Shown: positions 46,197 to 54,709, counted from the first letter of the stretch. The stretch: DNA of 64,000 nt from Rhodocytophaga rosea (GCF_010119975.1 NZ_CP048222.1:6300501-6364500); one strand, 5' to 3'. Notes: a model not told the origin generated them from the sequence alone. A program made the numbers and translations.

Positions 46197-47047
46197 TGAT
46201 GAGCAAAACTTTGATAACAAACCTTAATCTCACTCAGAGAAAAGTAGTAATTAGCTTAACATTATGTGTTCTGGCTTTTGTAGTGCTGACTTTGACTCAA
46301 GACTTCTTACGGGCTAACCTTTATCATACAGGCTATTATTTCTCAGAGTCCTTTATGTTCAGCTCTTTCTGGTGGATTTTTGTTCCATTATTGATAGCCC
46401 AGTATTATGCAGTTAAATATACACATGCAAAACCATCAGTCCTTCTGATAGTAGTTATTGTTTTGCCCTTGATTACTCATATTTTTGCATTCCCCTTACT
46501 AGTCTGGGTTCTTTCCAGTATATTTTATTACCATACCTTTGCTATACAACAAACCCTAACCTATACTCTTTCTGAACATAGCTACCTATTGGTGTTTTTC
46601 TACTCGATTCCTGTATGGATGTGTCTCTTTCTGAGCAAGACAGTGCAGCCGGCAGACAAAATCCCACTATCAGAACCAACAAATGCTGCAAATTCGTTTA
46701 TTGAAACCATACTAGTTTCGGAAGGAAGTAAAAAGTGCTGCATCGCTGTCGCAGATATATTGTATTTCTCTGCAAATCCGCCCTATATAAACATTCATCT
46801 TCAGGAAAAAAAGTATCTGCAAAATGAAACATTAAAGTCTATCGCCACTCAATTAAACTCCGGACAATTTATACGCATACATAAATCTACCATCGTAAAT
46901 ATTAAATTAGTTGCTTCCTATACCTCAAGGTTGAATGGAGATTACGACCTGACCATGAAAAATGGAGATACACTCCGGGTAAGCAGGAACTTTGCTGCCA
47001 GTTTCAAACAAAAATTTCAGAAAAGTCATCAGCTTACAGCAAAATAA
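46196..47047 (+). CDS. Membrane-bound LytTR transcription regulator
   Basis: A 283-residue protein with four membrane segments (about 18-150) followed by a LytTR DNA-binding domain (about 175-280): CIAVADILYFSANPPYINIHL, NETLKSIATQL, FIRIHKSTIVNIKLV and GDTLRVSRNFAASFKQKF. There is no receiver domain, so it is a one-component regulator sensing through its membrane part. It lies inside the MoxR cluster, 34 bases after the membrane protein gene and 68 before the dioxygenase fusion, which it may control. ATG at 46196 or 46199 could be the start. Confidence 0.9.
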   Translation: MMSKTLITNLNLTQRKVVISLTLCVLAFVVLTLTQDFLRANLYHTGYYFSESFMFSSFWWIFVPLLIAQYYAVKYTHAKPSVLLIVVIVLPLITHIFAFPLLVWVLSSIFYYHTFAIQQTLTYTLSEHSYLLVFFYSIPVWMCLFLSKTVQPADKIPLSEPTNAANSFIETILVSEGSKKCCIAVADILYFSANPPYINIHLQEKKYLQNETLKSIATQLNSGQFIRIHKSTIVNIKLVASYTSRLNGDYDLTMKNGDTLRVSRNFAASFKQKFQKSHQLTAK

Positions 47048-47115
47048 CCTCAGCTTGCCATATTCCATTTGACTATTAGCAGCATACCGGATAAGTTCGC
47101 CCAAAAGCCACCTGT

Positions 47116-48351
47116 ATGCATACCATAGTTAACCTTCTCATTTTTCTCATTCTCCTGCCATTTTCTTTCCTGAATTGTAATGGCCAGACAAACAATTTGT
47201 CTGCTTCAGATAAACCGGCGAAAGATGAAAGCAAAGAAATAGGCGGCGCATTTGAAAATGCTGAATTTATGGATATTGGGATGCCTGAAGTTATTGATGC
47301 AGTTGATACCAGTACAGGATGGGCGCAAAATGGGCAAAAACTATTGATTACCGGGATAATTTATACCTCTGATGGAAAGCAGCCTGCTTCAAACGTTCTC
47401 CTGTATTATTATCATACCAATACAGAGGGAAGATATTTACACCAGTCTGATGAAAAGCGAAGTATGCCCCCCAATAATCTTGGACAAACACATGGGTATA
47501 TCCGGGGATGGGTGAAAAGTGATAAAAATGGCAGGTATTCCATATATACAGTTAAGCCGGGAACCTATCCAACCAGGGACGAACCTGCTCATATTCATGT
47601 AACGATTAAAGAGCCTCACCTAAAAAATAGCTATTACATCGACGATTTCGTTTTTGACGAAGACGAGTTATTAACTTCTGAAGAAAGAAAAAAAATGGTA
47701 AACCGGGGTGGCAGTGGAATCCTGAGGGTAGTGCAACAAGGAAATTTACAGATTGCCGAACACAATATCATACTAGGCCTCAATATTCCAAACTACCCAA
47801 AAGCAAAAAATAATACAATTCAATCAGGGCTTCAGATCGGGGAAGAGCAGCCGTCGTTTATTCCATACCATGCTTTTGGGCCAGATAAGGGTTCCAGAAC
47901 TTGTCCTGTTTGTAAATATGGCCGCTATCACGGCATAATTTATTTTGTAGGCAACAATCCCAACTGGGCTGACATTAAAAAGTGGCTGATATTTCTGGAA
48001 CAGGAAAGTATGGCCAGAGAGAAGTACCTGAAAGTATATTTCGTGTATGGGAATCAGGTGGGCTTTACTAAGCAGGCAAGACAAAAAGAACTGGAGAAAC
48101 TAGGTAATGAACTCAACCTGAAAAATATAGCATTAACTTTTGTTCCTTCGATGCGCGATACGGAAAGTGAAGCCAACCTCAACAAAATAAACCCTGAAGT
48201 TGAAAATACTTTTGTTGTGTACCGGCACAGAATTATTATTGATAAGTACATTAATCTAAAACCAACCCTGGAAAATTTTAAACTACTGTCATCTATATTA
48301 GACACTACCCAAAGCGAATATTTCAACCTGCCGACACCAGGACATGAATAA
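47116..48351 (+). CDS. Secreted intradiol dioxygenase fused to CxxC domain
   Basis: A 411-residue protein with a lipoprotein-like signal (FLNC, Cys21). Residues about 70-225 are an intradiol ring-cleavage dioxygenase domain of the protocatechuate 3,4-dioxygenase type: the four iron ligands are at the expected spacing, Tyr107 (EGRYLHQ), Tyr151 (GTYPTRDEP), His159 and His161 (AHIHV). Residues about 240-400 form a second, thioredoxin-like domain with Cys263-Pro-Val-Cys266 (SRTCPVCKYG) and strands GIIYFVG and KVYFVYG. I do not know this fusion as a standard architecture. Substrate is unclear; many exported intradiol-like proteins have no known aromatic substrate. It follows the LytTR gene. Confidence 0.82.
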   Translation: MHTIVNLLIFLILLPFSFLNCNGQTNNLSASDKPAKDESKEIGGAFENAEFMDIGMPEVIDAVDTSTGWAQNGQKLLITGIIYTSDGKQPASNVLLYYYHTNTEGRYLHQSDEKRSMPPNNLGQTHGYIRGWVKSDKNGRYSIYTVKPGTYPTRDEPAHIHVTIKEPHLKNSYYIDDFVFDEDELLTSEERKKMVNRGGSGILRVVQQGNLQIAEHNIILGLNIPNYPKAKNNTIQSGLQIGEEQPSFIPYHAFGPDKGSRTCPVCKYGRYHGIIYFVGNNPNWADIKKWLIFLEQESMAREKYLKVYFVYGNQVGFTKQARQKELEKLGNELNLKNIALTFVPSMRDTESEANLNKINPEVENTFVVYRHRIIIDKYINLKPTLENFKLLSSILDTTQSEYFNLPTPGHE

Positions 48352-48561
48352 AACCTCTTCTTTGATTTAATTCTGTTCATTTCTACCGGAAATTCCTAGC
48401 ATACATCAGAACAGTACAACCTTTGTTTTCTTACAAAATTAATTTGGCAGCTAGGATCAATCACTAAGTAAGAAAAAATACAAACTTCATTTCAGCTGTA
48501 AGTAGCGAATTTCTATATTGCCATATTAAACAGCCTTTTAAAAGCGCCTGAATAAAACTAA

Positions 48562-49341
48562 GTGGCATCCTCTAATCTGAAATCGTTTCAAGTGTATACA
48601 CCTAAATTCCTTTTTTGCCTGTTTTACAGACACAAAAGGCTTATTTTGATTTTTGCCTGCCTGCTAAGCCTGAGTATTTCCGGTATTGCCTATCACTCCC
48701 TGCAAGAACCGGCCAGTGAGCAGATACAACTCCGTACTTTTCAGAAGGAAAAACTGCAAAAATACCTCAACGACGAAGATTTTAAATACGACCGGGAATT
48801 TAAACCAGAAGCACCCAATCTCTGGCAACGCTTTAAAATCTGGCTGCTGACAAAAATATTGCAGGCGCTGAGTAATGAACAAACCTTTAATTTCTGGAAG
48901 TGGGCCATCTATATTTTATGTGGACTGGTAATTTTATATGTGATTTTGAAGCTGACAAAAACCAATGTGAGGGGATTGTTTTTCGGGCAGGCACAGAGCG
49001 GAAAAATGGCTTTTAGCGAAACGCAGGAAAATATTCACGAACTTAACTTCGAAAAGTTGATTGCCGAAGCCATTGCTGCCCAGCAATATGGAAAGGCCAT
49101 CCGCTTATTCTACCTGAAAATACTCAAGGAACTCACCGACCGTAAACTCATCGACTGGCGCATTAACAAAACCAATTATGATTATGTACGGGAATTAGGC
49201 GCCAAAGACCTGGCTCCTTCTTTCCGCAACCTGACTTTTTTATTCGAATACATTTATTACGGCGATTTTCCTATTACTCAGACAGATTTTGAACAAGCCC
49301 AGTCGGCATTTAAGAATTTTGAAGAACAATTAAAAAGATAG
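48562..49341 (+). CDS. DUF4129-containing membrane protein
   Basis: A 259-residue protein starting at GTG 48562 (a TAA immediately upstream blocks any longer frame). There is one membrane segment at about residues 28-46 and another at about 110-130, then a cytoplasmic DUF4129 domain (FEKLIAEAIAAQQYGKAIRLFYLKILKELTDR..IDWRINKTNYDYVREL). DUF4129 is a standard part of MoxR/DUF58 clusters. The stop codon is followed after 5 bases by a repeat and then the DUF4350 gene (gap 62). Confidence 0.9.
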   Translation: MASSNLKSFQVYTPKFLFCLFYRHKRLILIFACLLSLSISGIAYHSLQEPASEQIQLRTFQKEKLQKYLNDEDFKYDREFKPEAPNLWQRFKIWLLTKILQALSNEQTFNFWKWAIYILCGLVILYVILKLTKTNVRGLFFGQAQSGKMAFSETQENIHELNFEKLIAEAIAAQQYGKAIRLFYLKILKELTDRKLIDWRINKTNYDYVRELGAKDLAPSFRNLTFLFEYIYYGDFPITQTDFEQAQSAFKNFEEQLKR

Positions 49342-49346
49342 TCATT

Positions 49347-49398
49347 AGTTGCTGGTTGTTCATGATTTCTAATAACCAGCAACTAACAACCAGCAACT
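49347..49398. repeat. Inverted and tandem repeat in DUF4129-DUF4350 gap
   Basis: AGTTGCTGGTTGTT at 49347-49360 is the exact complement of 49385-49398; a shorter copy, AACCAGCAACT, lies at 49374-49384. The repeat fills almost the whole gap, starting 5 bases after the DUF4129 stop and ending 5 before the DUF4350 start. Confidence 0.75.
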
Positions 49399-49403
49399 AT
49401 TTT

Positions 49404-50585
49404 ATGCTAAAAGGCAATACCAAATATATACTGATACTTGTTACAGCTGTGCTGCTGGTAATTATAGTAGAATGGCTTACACCTAAGCCTATCAACTGGA
49501 CACCTACGTTCGATAGGGAAGACAATAACCCGTATGGCAGTGCTATTTTGTATGAGCTTTTACCAGATATTTTCCCAGGAAAACAAATCTACACCCTCAA
49601 TAAAACTTTGTATGAACTGAATGAAGAAGATGCCCTGCAAACAGGAAATTATGTATTTGTTCACAATGAATTTAGTATTGGCCAGGAAGAAGTAGATATT
49701 CTCCTTTCACTGGCCGACCAGGGAAATTCCATTTTTATTGCTTCGAATACCTTTCCGGATGAACTGGCGGATACCCTGCAATTTGAAATGGAAAATATCT
49801 TCTTCACTACGGATAGCATCAGATTAAACTTTACCCAGCCGCAGTTAAAAGCAACTGGTTTTTATCCGTTTCGCCGGATAGATGTGCTATTTGGATTTAA
49901 GCCGGTTAAAGATAAAAAAGCCATATATCAGGTGTTGGGCGTGAGTAGTAATAAAGTCACCAACTTCATCCGTGTTCCTTTTGGAAAAGGCTGGTTTTAT
50001 CTCAATACGGTGCCACTTGCCTATACCAATTATAATATGCTGTACCAGGAAAACCGGGAATATCTTTCAAAGTCGCTTTCCTACTTGCCGGTTGATAATA
50101 CCTATTGGGATGAATATTACAAACCCTTCCGCCGGGAATCTCAGTCACCTCTGCGTTATATTTTGAGCCAGCCGGCTTTGAAATGGGCGTTGTATTTGTC
50201 AGTGGGTGCTTTGTTGCTGTTTATGTTTTTTGAAGCCAAGCGGAAACAACGCATCATTCCTATTGTACAACCGCTTTCCAATACTACCCTGGAATTTACC
50301 GAAACCGTAGGCCGCTTGTATTTCCAGTATAAAGATCATAAAAATATAGCCGATAAGAAGATCACGTATTTTCTGGATTATCTCCGCATGCATTTATATA
50401 TCAAATTCTCTGAAATAGACGAAAACTTGTATATCCGGCTTGCCGACAAAACAGGAATTCCCCAAATAGAAATTGAAAGTTTGTTTTCATTTATCCGCCA
50501 GATTCAGAGTAAAAAGCAGATTTCAGAGGATGAATTATTAACCCTGAATCGTAAAATTGAAGATTTTGAGCGGAGGAGCAGATAA
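49404..50585 (+). CDS. DUF4350-containing membrane protein
   Basis: About 393 residues from ATG 49404; an in-frame ATG at 49356 lies inside the repeat and gives a polar leader, so it is rejected. One membrane segment near residues 8-26, a DUF4350 domain (about 30-210, with DNNPYGSAILYELLPDIFPG and NYVFVHNEFSIGQEEVDILLSLADQGNSIFIASN, a GATase-like fold), a second membrane segment near 265-282 and a helical C-terminus. A regular partner of DUF4129, MoxR and DUF58. Probably part of a membrane complex on the inner membrane. Catalytic activity is not evident. Confidence 0.88.
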   Translation: MLKGNTKYILILVTAVLLVIIVEWLTPKPINWTPTFDREDNNPYGSAILYELLPDIFPGKQIYTLNKTLYELNEEDALQTGNYVFVHNEFSIGQEEVDILLSLADQGNSIFIASNTFPDELADTLQFEMENIFFTTDSIRLNFTQPQLKATGFYPFRRIDVLFGFKPVKDKKAIYQVLGVSSNKVTNFIRVPFGKGWFYLNTVPLAYTNYNMLYQENREYLSKSLSYLPVDNTYWDEYYKPFRRESQSPLRYILSQPALKWALYLSVGALLLFMFFEAKRKQRIIPIVQPLSNTTLEFTETVGRLYFQYKDHKNIADKKITYFLDYLRMHLYIKFSEIDENLYIRLADKTGIPQIEIESLFSFIRQIQSKKQISEDELLTLNRKIEDFERRSR

Positions 50586-50631
50586 GTATGTACTCAAAAT
50601 GGCTATTGATAAGAATAATTTTAGTTGTACG

Positions 50632-50679
50632 GACAAAATTCTCCCCTAACAAGGGGAGTTAGAGGGGTGTAATTACACT
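50632..50679 (+). repeat. Palindromic repeat copy 1 flanking DUF559
   Basis: Contains CTCCCCTAACAAGGGGAG (50641-50658), a 6-base stem and 6-base loop, followed by TTAGAGGGGTGTAATTAC. Its right end reaches the start codon of the DUF559 remnant. The reverse complement closely matches copy 2. Confidence 0.75.
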
Positions 50680-51047
50680 ATGAAGATTTACTATAATCCA
50701 GTTTTGAAGGAATTAGCCCGGCGTTTACGAAATAATAGTACACTATCAGAGGTGTTGTTATAGAACGAGTTAAAAACGGAAAATTGAAAAATTATGATTT
50801 TCATAGACAGAAGCCAATAGACAACTATATTGTTGATTTTTTCTGTTATGAATTGAGACTGATTATTGAAATTGATGGAGATAGTCATGCTCAGAAACAA
50901 GAAGAGGACAGTTATAGGCAGAAAAGATTGGAAGATTTAAGGTTAACAGTCTTGCGCTTTGATGATCTTGAAGTGAAAAAGCATATAGGGAACGTATTAC
51001 GCACCATTGAATATTGGATTGAAGATTTTGAGCAGAATAGTAAATAG
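50680..51047 (+). pseudogene. DUF559 (Vsr-like) nuclease remnant
   Basis: From ATG 50680 the frame reads KIYYNPVLKELARRLRNNST and SEVLL, then TAG at 50761-50763 where the family has a conserved Trp (TGG to TAG). Fifteen bases further a one-base deletion in an A-run (about 50772-50776) moves the frame; the rest continues as NYDFHRQKPIDNYIVDFFCYELRLIIEIDGDSH, then RLEDLRLTVLRFDDLEV, a PD-(D/E)xK-type DUF559 core with Asp in YIVDFFC and Glu/Asp in IEIDG. Two lesions make it a clear pseudogene. Intact members are about 120 residues and resemble very-short-patch and homing-type endonucleases; their biological role is unknown. Confidence 0.85.
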
Positions 51048-51049
51048 TG

Positions 51050-51086
51050 CATCCCTCTGGCTCCCCTTGTTAGGGGAGATTTTTTG
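51050..51086 (-). repeat. Palindromic repeat copy 2 (inverted)
   Basis: CTCCCCTTGTTAGGGGAG at 51061-51078 with CATCCCTCTGG before it. Copy 1 and copy 2 form an inverted pair of about 36 bases around the DUF559 remnant with only a few mismatches. Confidence 0.75.
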
Positions 51087-51094
51087 CTCATATA

Positions 51095-51136
51095 CGAAAT
51101 CTCTCCTAACAAGGAGGGTTGGGGAGTTGTAAAATT
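51095..51136 (+). repeat. Palindromic repeat copy 3
   Basis: CTCTCCTAACAAGGAGGG at 51101-51118 followed by TTGGGGAGTTGTAAAATTAC, a diverged copy in the same orientation as copy 1, 22 bases beyond copy 2. Confidence 0.65.
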
Positions 51137-51207
51137 ACTAGCATTGGAGTGTGTTTAACTATACATTATAAAAGAATTTTAACGAAGCAATATTATATAC
51201 CAATCTC

Positions 51208-52179
51208 ATGAATGAATTTGAAAACAGGGTAGACCTTACCCAGCTGAGTGAAACCATTAGACAGATTAAGGCAGAAGTTGCTAAAGTAATCGTAGGACAG
51301 GAACGAATGATAGATTTGTTGCTGGCTGCTATTCTGGCCGATGGGCATGTGCTGATAGAAGGCGTACCTGGTGTAGCCAAAACCCTTACGGCAAAACTCA
51401 TTTCCAGAATAGTTTCGGTTGGTTTTTCCCGTATCCAGTTTACCCCAGACCTGATGCCTTCTGATGTGCTGGGAACTTCAGTATTCAACCTGAAATCAGC
51501 TGAGTTTGAGTTTAAAAAAGGCCCCATATTTTCTAACCTGATTCTGATCGATGAAATCAACCGGGCGCCAGCCAAAACCCAGGCGGCTTTGTTTGAAGTG
51601 ATGGAGGAAAAACAGGTAACTATGGATGGTAAAACGCATATCATGGCGGCTCCTTTTATGGTAATGGCCACGCAGAATCCCATTGACCAGGAAGGTACTT
51701 ACCGATTGCCGGAAGCACAATTAGACCGTTTTTTGTTCAAGATTGAAGTAAACTATCCGTCTGCCGAAGAGGAAACCCAGATTCTGACTCTGGCACATGA
51801 ACGCAAAAACCAGATTGCCCTGACAGAAGTTGAAGCCTTGCTCACCGCTGATCAGATTGCAGAATACCGGCAAAAGGTGAAAGAGCTACACATTGATCCT
51901 TCCTTACTGAAGTACATTGCCCAGGTAGTAAGCCATACCAGATCACATCATTCTTTGTACTTAGGTGCTTCTCCAAGAGCTTCTCTGGCCATTATGAACG
52001 GCGCTAAAGCCTTTGCCGCCATGCGGGGAAGAGATTTTGTAACGCCTGAGGATATCCGGGATATTGTACCTTCTGTGTTACGCCACCGGGTGATGCTGAC
52101 CCCTGAAAAAGAAATGGAAGGTACTGGTATTGATGTGGTAATTAAACAGATTGTAGACAGTGTAGAGGTGCCACGGTAA
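51208..52179 (+). CDS. MoxR-family AAA+ ATPase
   Basis: A 323-residue AAA+ ATPase. Walker A EGVPGVAKT (51-59), Walker B LILIDEINRA (111-120), MEEKQVTMDG, sensor 1 ATQNPIDQEG and the TYRLPEAQLDRF segment, plus a C-terminal lid with GASPRASLA. MoxR proteins are chaperone-like and act with VWA or DUF58 proteins, here the next gene (96 bases away). They are thought to help assemble or activate membrane-bound complexes. Cytoplasmic, full length, all motifs present. Confidence 0.96.
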   Translation: MNEFENRVDLTQLSETIRQIKAEVAKVIVGQERMIDLLLAAILADGHVLIEGVPGVAKTLTAKLISRIVSVGFSRIQFTPDLMPSDVLGTSVFNLKSAEFEFKKGPIFSNLILIDEINRAPAKTQAALFEVMEEKQVTMDGKTHIMAAPFMVMATQNPIDQEGTYRLPEAQLDRFLFKIEVNYPSAEEETQILTLAHERKNQIALTEVEALLTADQIAEYRQKVKELHIDPSLLKYIAQVVSHTRSHHSLYLGASPRASLAIMNGAKAFAAMRGRDFVTPEDIRDIVPSVLRHRVMLTPEKEMEGTGIDVVIKQIVDSVEVPR

Positions 52180-52275
52180 AATAGCTATACTGGTCATTTG
52201 TAAAAATGTTCATAAATGTCTTGCAAGTTGTACAAGTAATTATCCATTACTCAATTTCAATTATCCATTTACTTC

Positions 52276-53598
52276 ATGTCTTCTCTCTACCTGAATAACC
52301 GGTTTTTTGTGGCTGTGGGCATACTTGTATTTTTATGTATGCTGGGTTTTGCGTACAGCATCTGGTTTGCCATTGCCCAGGTAGCATTGCTGGTATTTAT
52401 GGTACTGGTAGCAGTAGATATTTTTATGTTGTATCGCTATAAGAAAGGCATTTTAGGCAGAAGAGACACAGCTGAAAAATTATCGAATGGAGATGAAAAC
52501 CCAGTTAGTATTCACCTGGAAAATCATTATCCTTTTTTTGTAGCTTTGCGGGTGATAGATGAGCTTCCGGTTCAGCTACAAATCCGCAATCATGATATAC
52601 GGACCAGTTTACCCAGTAATACAGCCAAAACGCTTACTTATCAGTTGCATCCGGTAAAACGGGGAGAATATAGTTTTGGAGCTTTAAATGTGTTTGTTTC
52701 CACAATTTTTGGTTTTGCTGGCCGCCGCTACCGTTTCGATCAGGACAAAATGGTGCCAGTGTATCCATCTTACCTGCAAATGCGCCAGTTTGAACTGATG
52801 GCTATTTCCAACCGGTTAACCGAATTGGGAATTAAAAAAATCAGGAAGATTGGGCAAAACCGGGAATTTGAGCAGGTAAAAGAATATGTAAGCGGCGATG
52901 ATATCCGTACAGTAAACTGGAAAGCCACAGCCAGGCGGAATAACCTGATGGTAAATCACTACCAGGATGAAAAATCCCAGGCCGTATACAGTGTAATTGA
53001 CAAAGGCAGGGTAATGAAAATGCCTTTTGAAGGAATGAGCCTGCTTGATTATGCCATTAATGCCAGTCTGGTGATTTCCAATATTGCCATCATCAAAGAG
53101 GATAAAGCCGGTATTATTACCTTCAGCAATAAAGTAGGTACGATTCTGCCAGCCAGCAAAGTGCATTCCCATATGCGCAGCGTGCTGGAAACGCTCTATA
53201 ATCAGAAAACAGGTTTTAAAGAATCCAACTTCGATAGTTTATACATCCAGATCAAACGGCATGTAAAAGGCAGAAGTCTGATTTTGCTCTATACCAATTT
53301 TGAAACTCTTGCCGCTTTGGAGAGGCAATTGCCTTATCTGCAACGCATTGCCTATAATCACGTGCTGGTTATTATTTTCTTTGAGAATACAGAATTGAAA
53401 GATTTGCTCGAAAAACCGGCAACCAATACAGAAGAAATTTACTTGAAAACCATTGCCGAGAAATTTGCCTTCGAGAAGAAACAGATTGTAAAAGAACTCA
53501 CCCGCCACGGCATTCATGCTGTACTGACCACTCCCAAAAATCTCACGATCAATACTATCAATAAATACTTAGAACTTAAGGCAAGAGGAATGATTTAG
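52276..53598 (+). CDS. DUF58 domain-containing protein
   Basis: A 440-residue protein with two membrane segments at the N-terminus (about 10-28 and 32-52), an extended beta region and a DUF58 domain; its mark is EYVSGDDIRTVNWKATARRNNLMV near residues 205-230. The C-terminal half has a von Willebrand A-like fold. It is the usual partner of the MoxR ATPase just upstream. It ends at TAG 53596-53598, one base before a long heptamer repeat. Confidence 0.93.
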   Translation: MSSLYLNNRFFVAVGILVFLCMLGFAYSIWFAIAQVALLVFMVLVAVDIFMLYRYKKGILGRRDTAEKLSNGDENPVSIHLENHYPFFVALRVIDELPVQLQIRNHDIRTSLPSNTAKTLTYQLHPVKRGEYSFGALNVFVSTIFGFAGRRYRFDQDKMVPVYPSYLQMRQFELMAISNRLTELGIKKIRKIGQNREFEQVKEYVSGDDIRTVNWKATARRNNLMVNHYQDEKSQAVYSVIDKGRVMKMPFEGMSLLDYAINASLVISNIAIIKEDKAGIITFSNKVGTILPASKVHSHMRSVLETLYNQKTGFKESNFDSLYIQIKRHVKGRSLILLYTNFETLAALERQLPYLQRIAYNHVLVIIFFENTELKDLLEKPATNTEEIYLKTIAEKFAFEKKQIVKELTRHGIHAVLTTPKNLTINTINKYLELKARGMI

Positions 53599-53599
53599 A

Positions 53600-53704
53600 G
53601 AATTACGAATTACGAATTACGAATTACGAATTACGAATTACGAATTACGAATTACGAATTACGAATTACGAATTACGAATTACGAATTACGAATTACGAA
53701 TTAC
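53600..53704. repeat. Fifteen perfect copies of heptamer GAATTAC
   Basis: Uninterrupted tandem array of the 7-base unit GAATTAC, 15 copies in 105 bases with no mismatch, beginning one base after the DUF58 stop codon. It is not coding. Length probably varies between strains by slippage. Confidence 0.97.
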
Positions 53705-53814
53705 ATTTCTTTAGAAGCTGATTTATTAAATTGATTTCAACTAGATAGACATATACCTATTCAGCAATAAATCTTATTAATCCTATAATCCGGTAAATCC
53801 CGGTTCAAGATATT

Positions 53815-53997
53815 TTACCTCAGCCGACGTTTAAAAAGCGTAAATACAGCTCCAATAATAAGCAGGCATAATACAATTTGTCCGCCAGCAATGTAGCCTT
53901 CAAATCCCAGGAAATGGAATGCCAGATCGGCAACGATCAATAACAGATATAGCAGAGCCAGAATCAATACAAATATGCCGGTGGGAGTGAGGTTCAT
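53815..53997 (-). CDS. Small two-helix membrane protein
   Basis: 60 residues with two hydrophobic segments (about 8-27 and 36-53), a short loop with HFLGFEG, and a basic C-terminus (FKRRLR), so the positive end is inside. No family recognised. Small membrane proteins of this form are common and often missed. It is likely real because the charge and hydrophobic pattern is protein-like, but there is no other support. Confidence 0.5.
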   Translation of the reverse strand: MNLTPTGIFVLILALLYLLLIVADLAFHFLGFEGYIAGGQIVLCLLIIGAVFTLFKRRLR

Positions 53998-54121
53998 AAG
54001 TCAGTTCTTTTGCTATTCAACGGATTATTTTTTAAGGGGTTGGCATACATTTGCCTGTAAATGGTATTTTGAGTAGGTTCGCCAGCTTTTTATACGAATA
54101 TTAACAGCAGATCTTATCAGC

Positions 54122-54670
54122 ATGGAACAGCACGAAAACCCCTGGAAAACCCTGTCAACAAAGTTCATTTACGAAAATCCCTGGATTCATGTACGTGAAG
54201 ACCAAGTAATTAATCCAAGTGGCGGAAATGGGATTTATGGAGTGATTCATATGAAAAACAAAGCCATTGGCATTGTCCCTTTGGATGAAGAAGGCTTTAC
54301 GTATCTGGTAGGCCAATACCGTTATACCCTCAACGAATATTCCTGGGAAACCCCCATGGGTGGCGGGCAAATGGATGTTGATCCTTTAGAATCTGCCAAA
54401 CGGGAACTGAAAGAAGAAACCGGTTTTACAGCTGCCCAATGGACGTTTGTTGCCCACATTCATACTTCCAATTCGGTTACGGATGAAGATGGATATGTGT
54501 TTTTAGCCCAGGAACTCACGGCTGGAGAAACTGAGTTTGAAGAGACGGAGGATCTATCCATTATGAAAATCCATATCAAGGAAGCCGTAGAAATGGTAAT
54601 GGACAACCGCATTACAGATGCGCTAAGTGTAGCCGGCATTTTGAAAGTAGCCAGATTGCTGGGGATCTAA
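54122..54670 (+). CDS. Nudix hydrolase, ADP-ribose pyrophosphatase-like
   Basis: A 182-residue hydrolase. The Nudix box lies at residues 80-102 and keeps REL-x-EE-x-GF (Arg94, Glu95, Glu98, Glu99), the metal-binding core. The first glutamate of the box is replaced by Val86 (MDVDPLE). An upstream beta-strand IVPLDEEGFTYLVGQYRY and WETPMGGG fit the NUDT5-like or ADP-ribose pyrophosphatase branch. It would cleave nucleoside-diphosphate sugars to sugar phosphate and a nucleoside monophosphate. Cytoplasmic. It converges with the beta-propeller gene 39 bases away. Confidence 0.92.
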   Translation: MEQHENPWKTLSTKFIYENPWIHVREDQVINPSGGNGIYGVIHMKNKAIGIVPLDEEGFTYLVGQYRYTLNEYSWETPMGGGQMDVDPLESAKRELKEETGFTAAQWTFVAHIHTSNSVTDEDGYVFLAQELTAGETEFEETEDLSIMKIHIKEAVEMVMDNRITDALSVAGILKVARLLGI

Positions 54671-54709
54671 GCTGTTTCAAGATTCAGAAAATAAACTATT
54701 CTAGATACT

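Larger units (their letters stand above)
50632..51136 (+). mobile_element. Candidate DUF559 element with palindromic flanks
   Basis: A unit of about 500 bases: palindromic repeat, DUF559 nuclease remnant, inverted repeat copy, and a third copy in the first orientation. It interrupts the otherwise tight DUF4350-MoxR spacing. No transposase and no clear target duplication were found. That the whole unit moved as one is an inference. Confidence 0.4.

Noticed and set aside
53600-53704. CRISPR array
   Set aside because: The 7-base units have no spacers and there are no cas genes; it is a simple tandem repeat.
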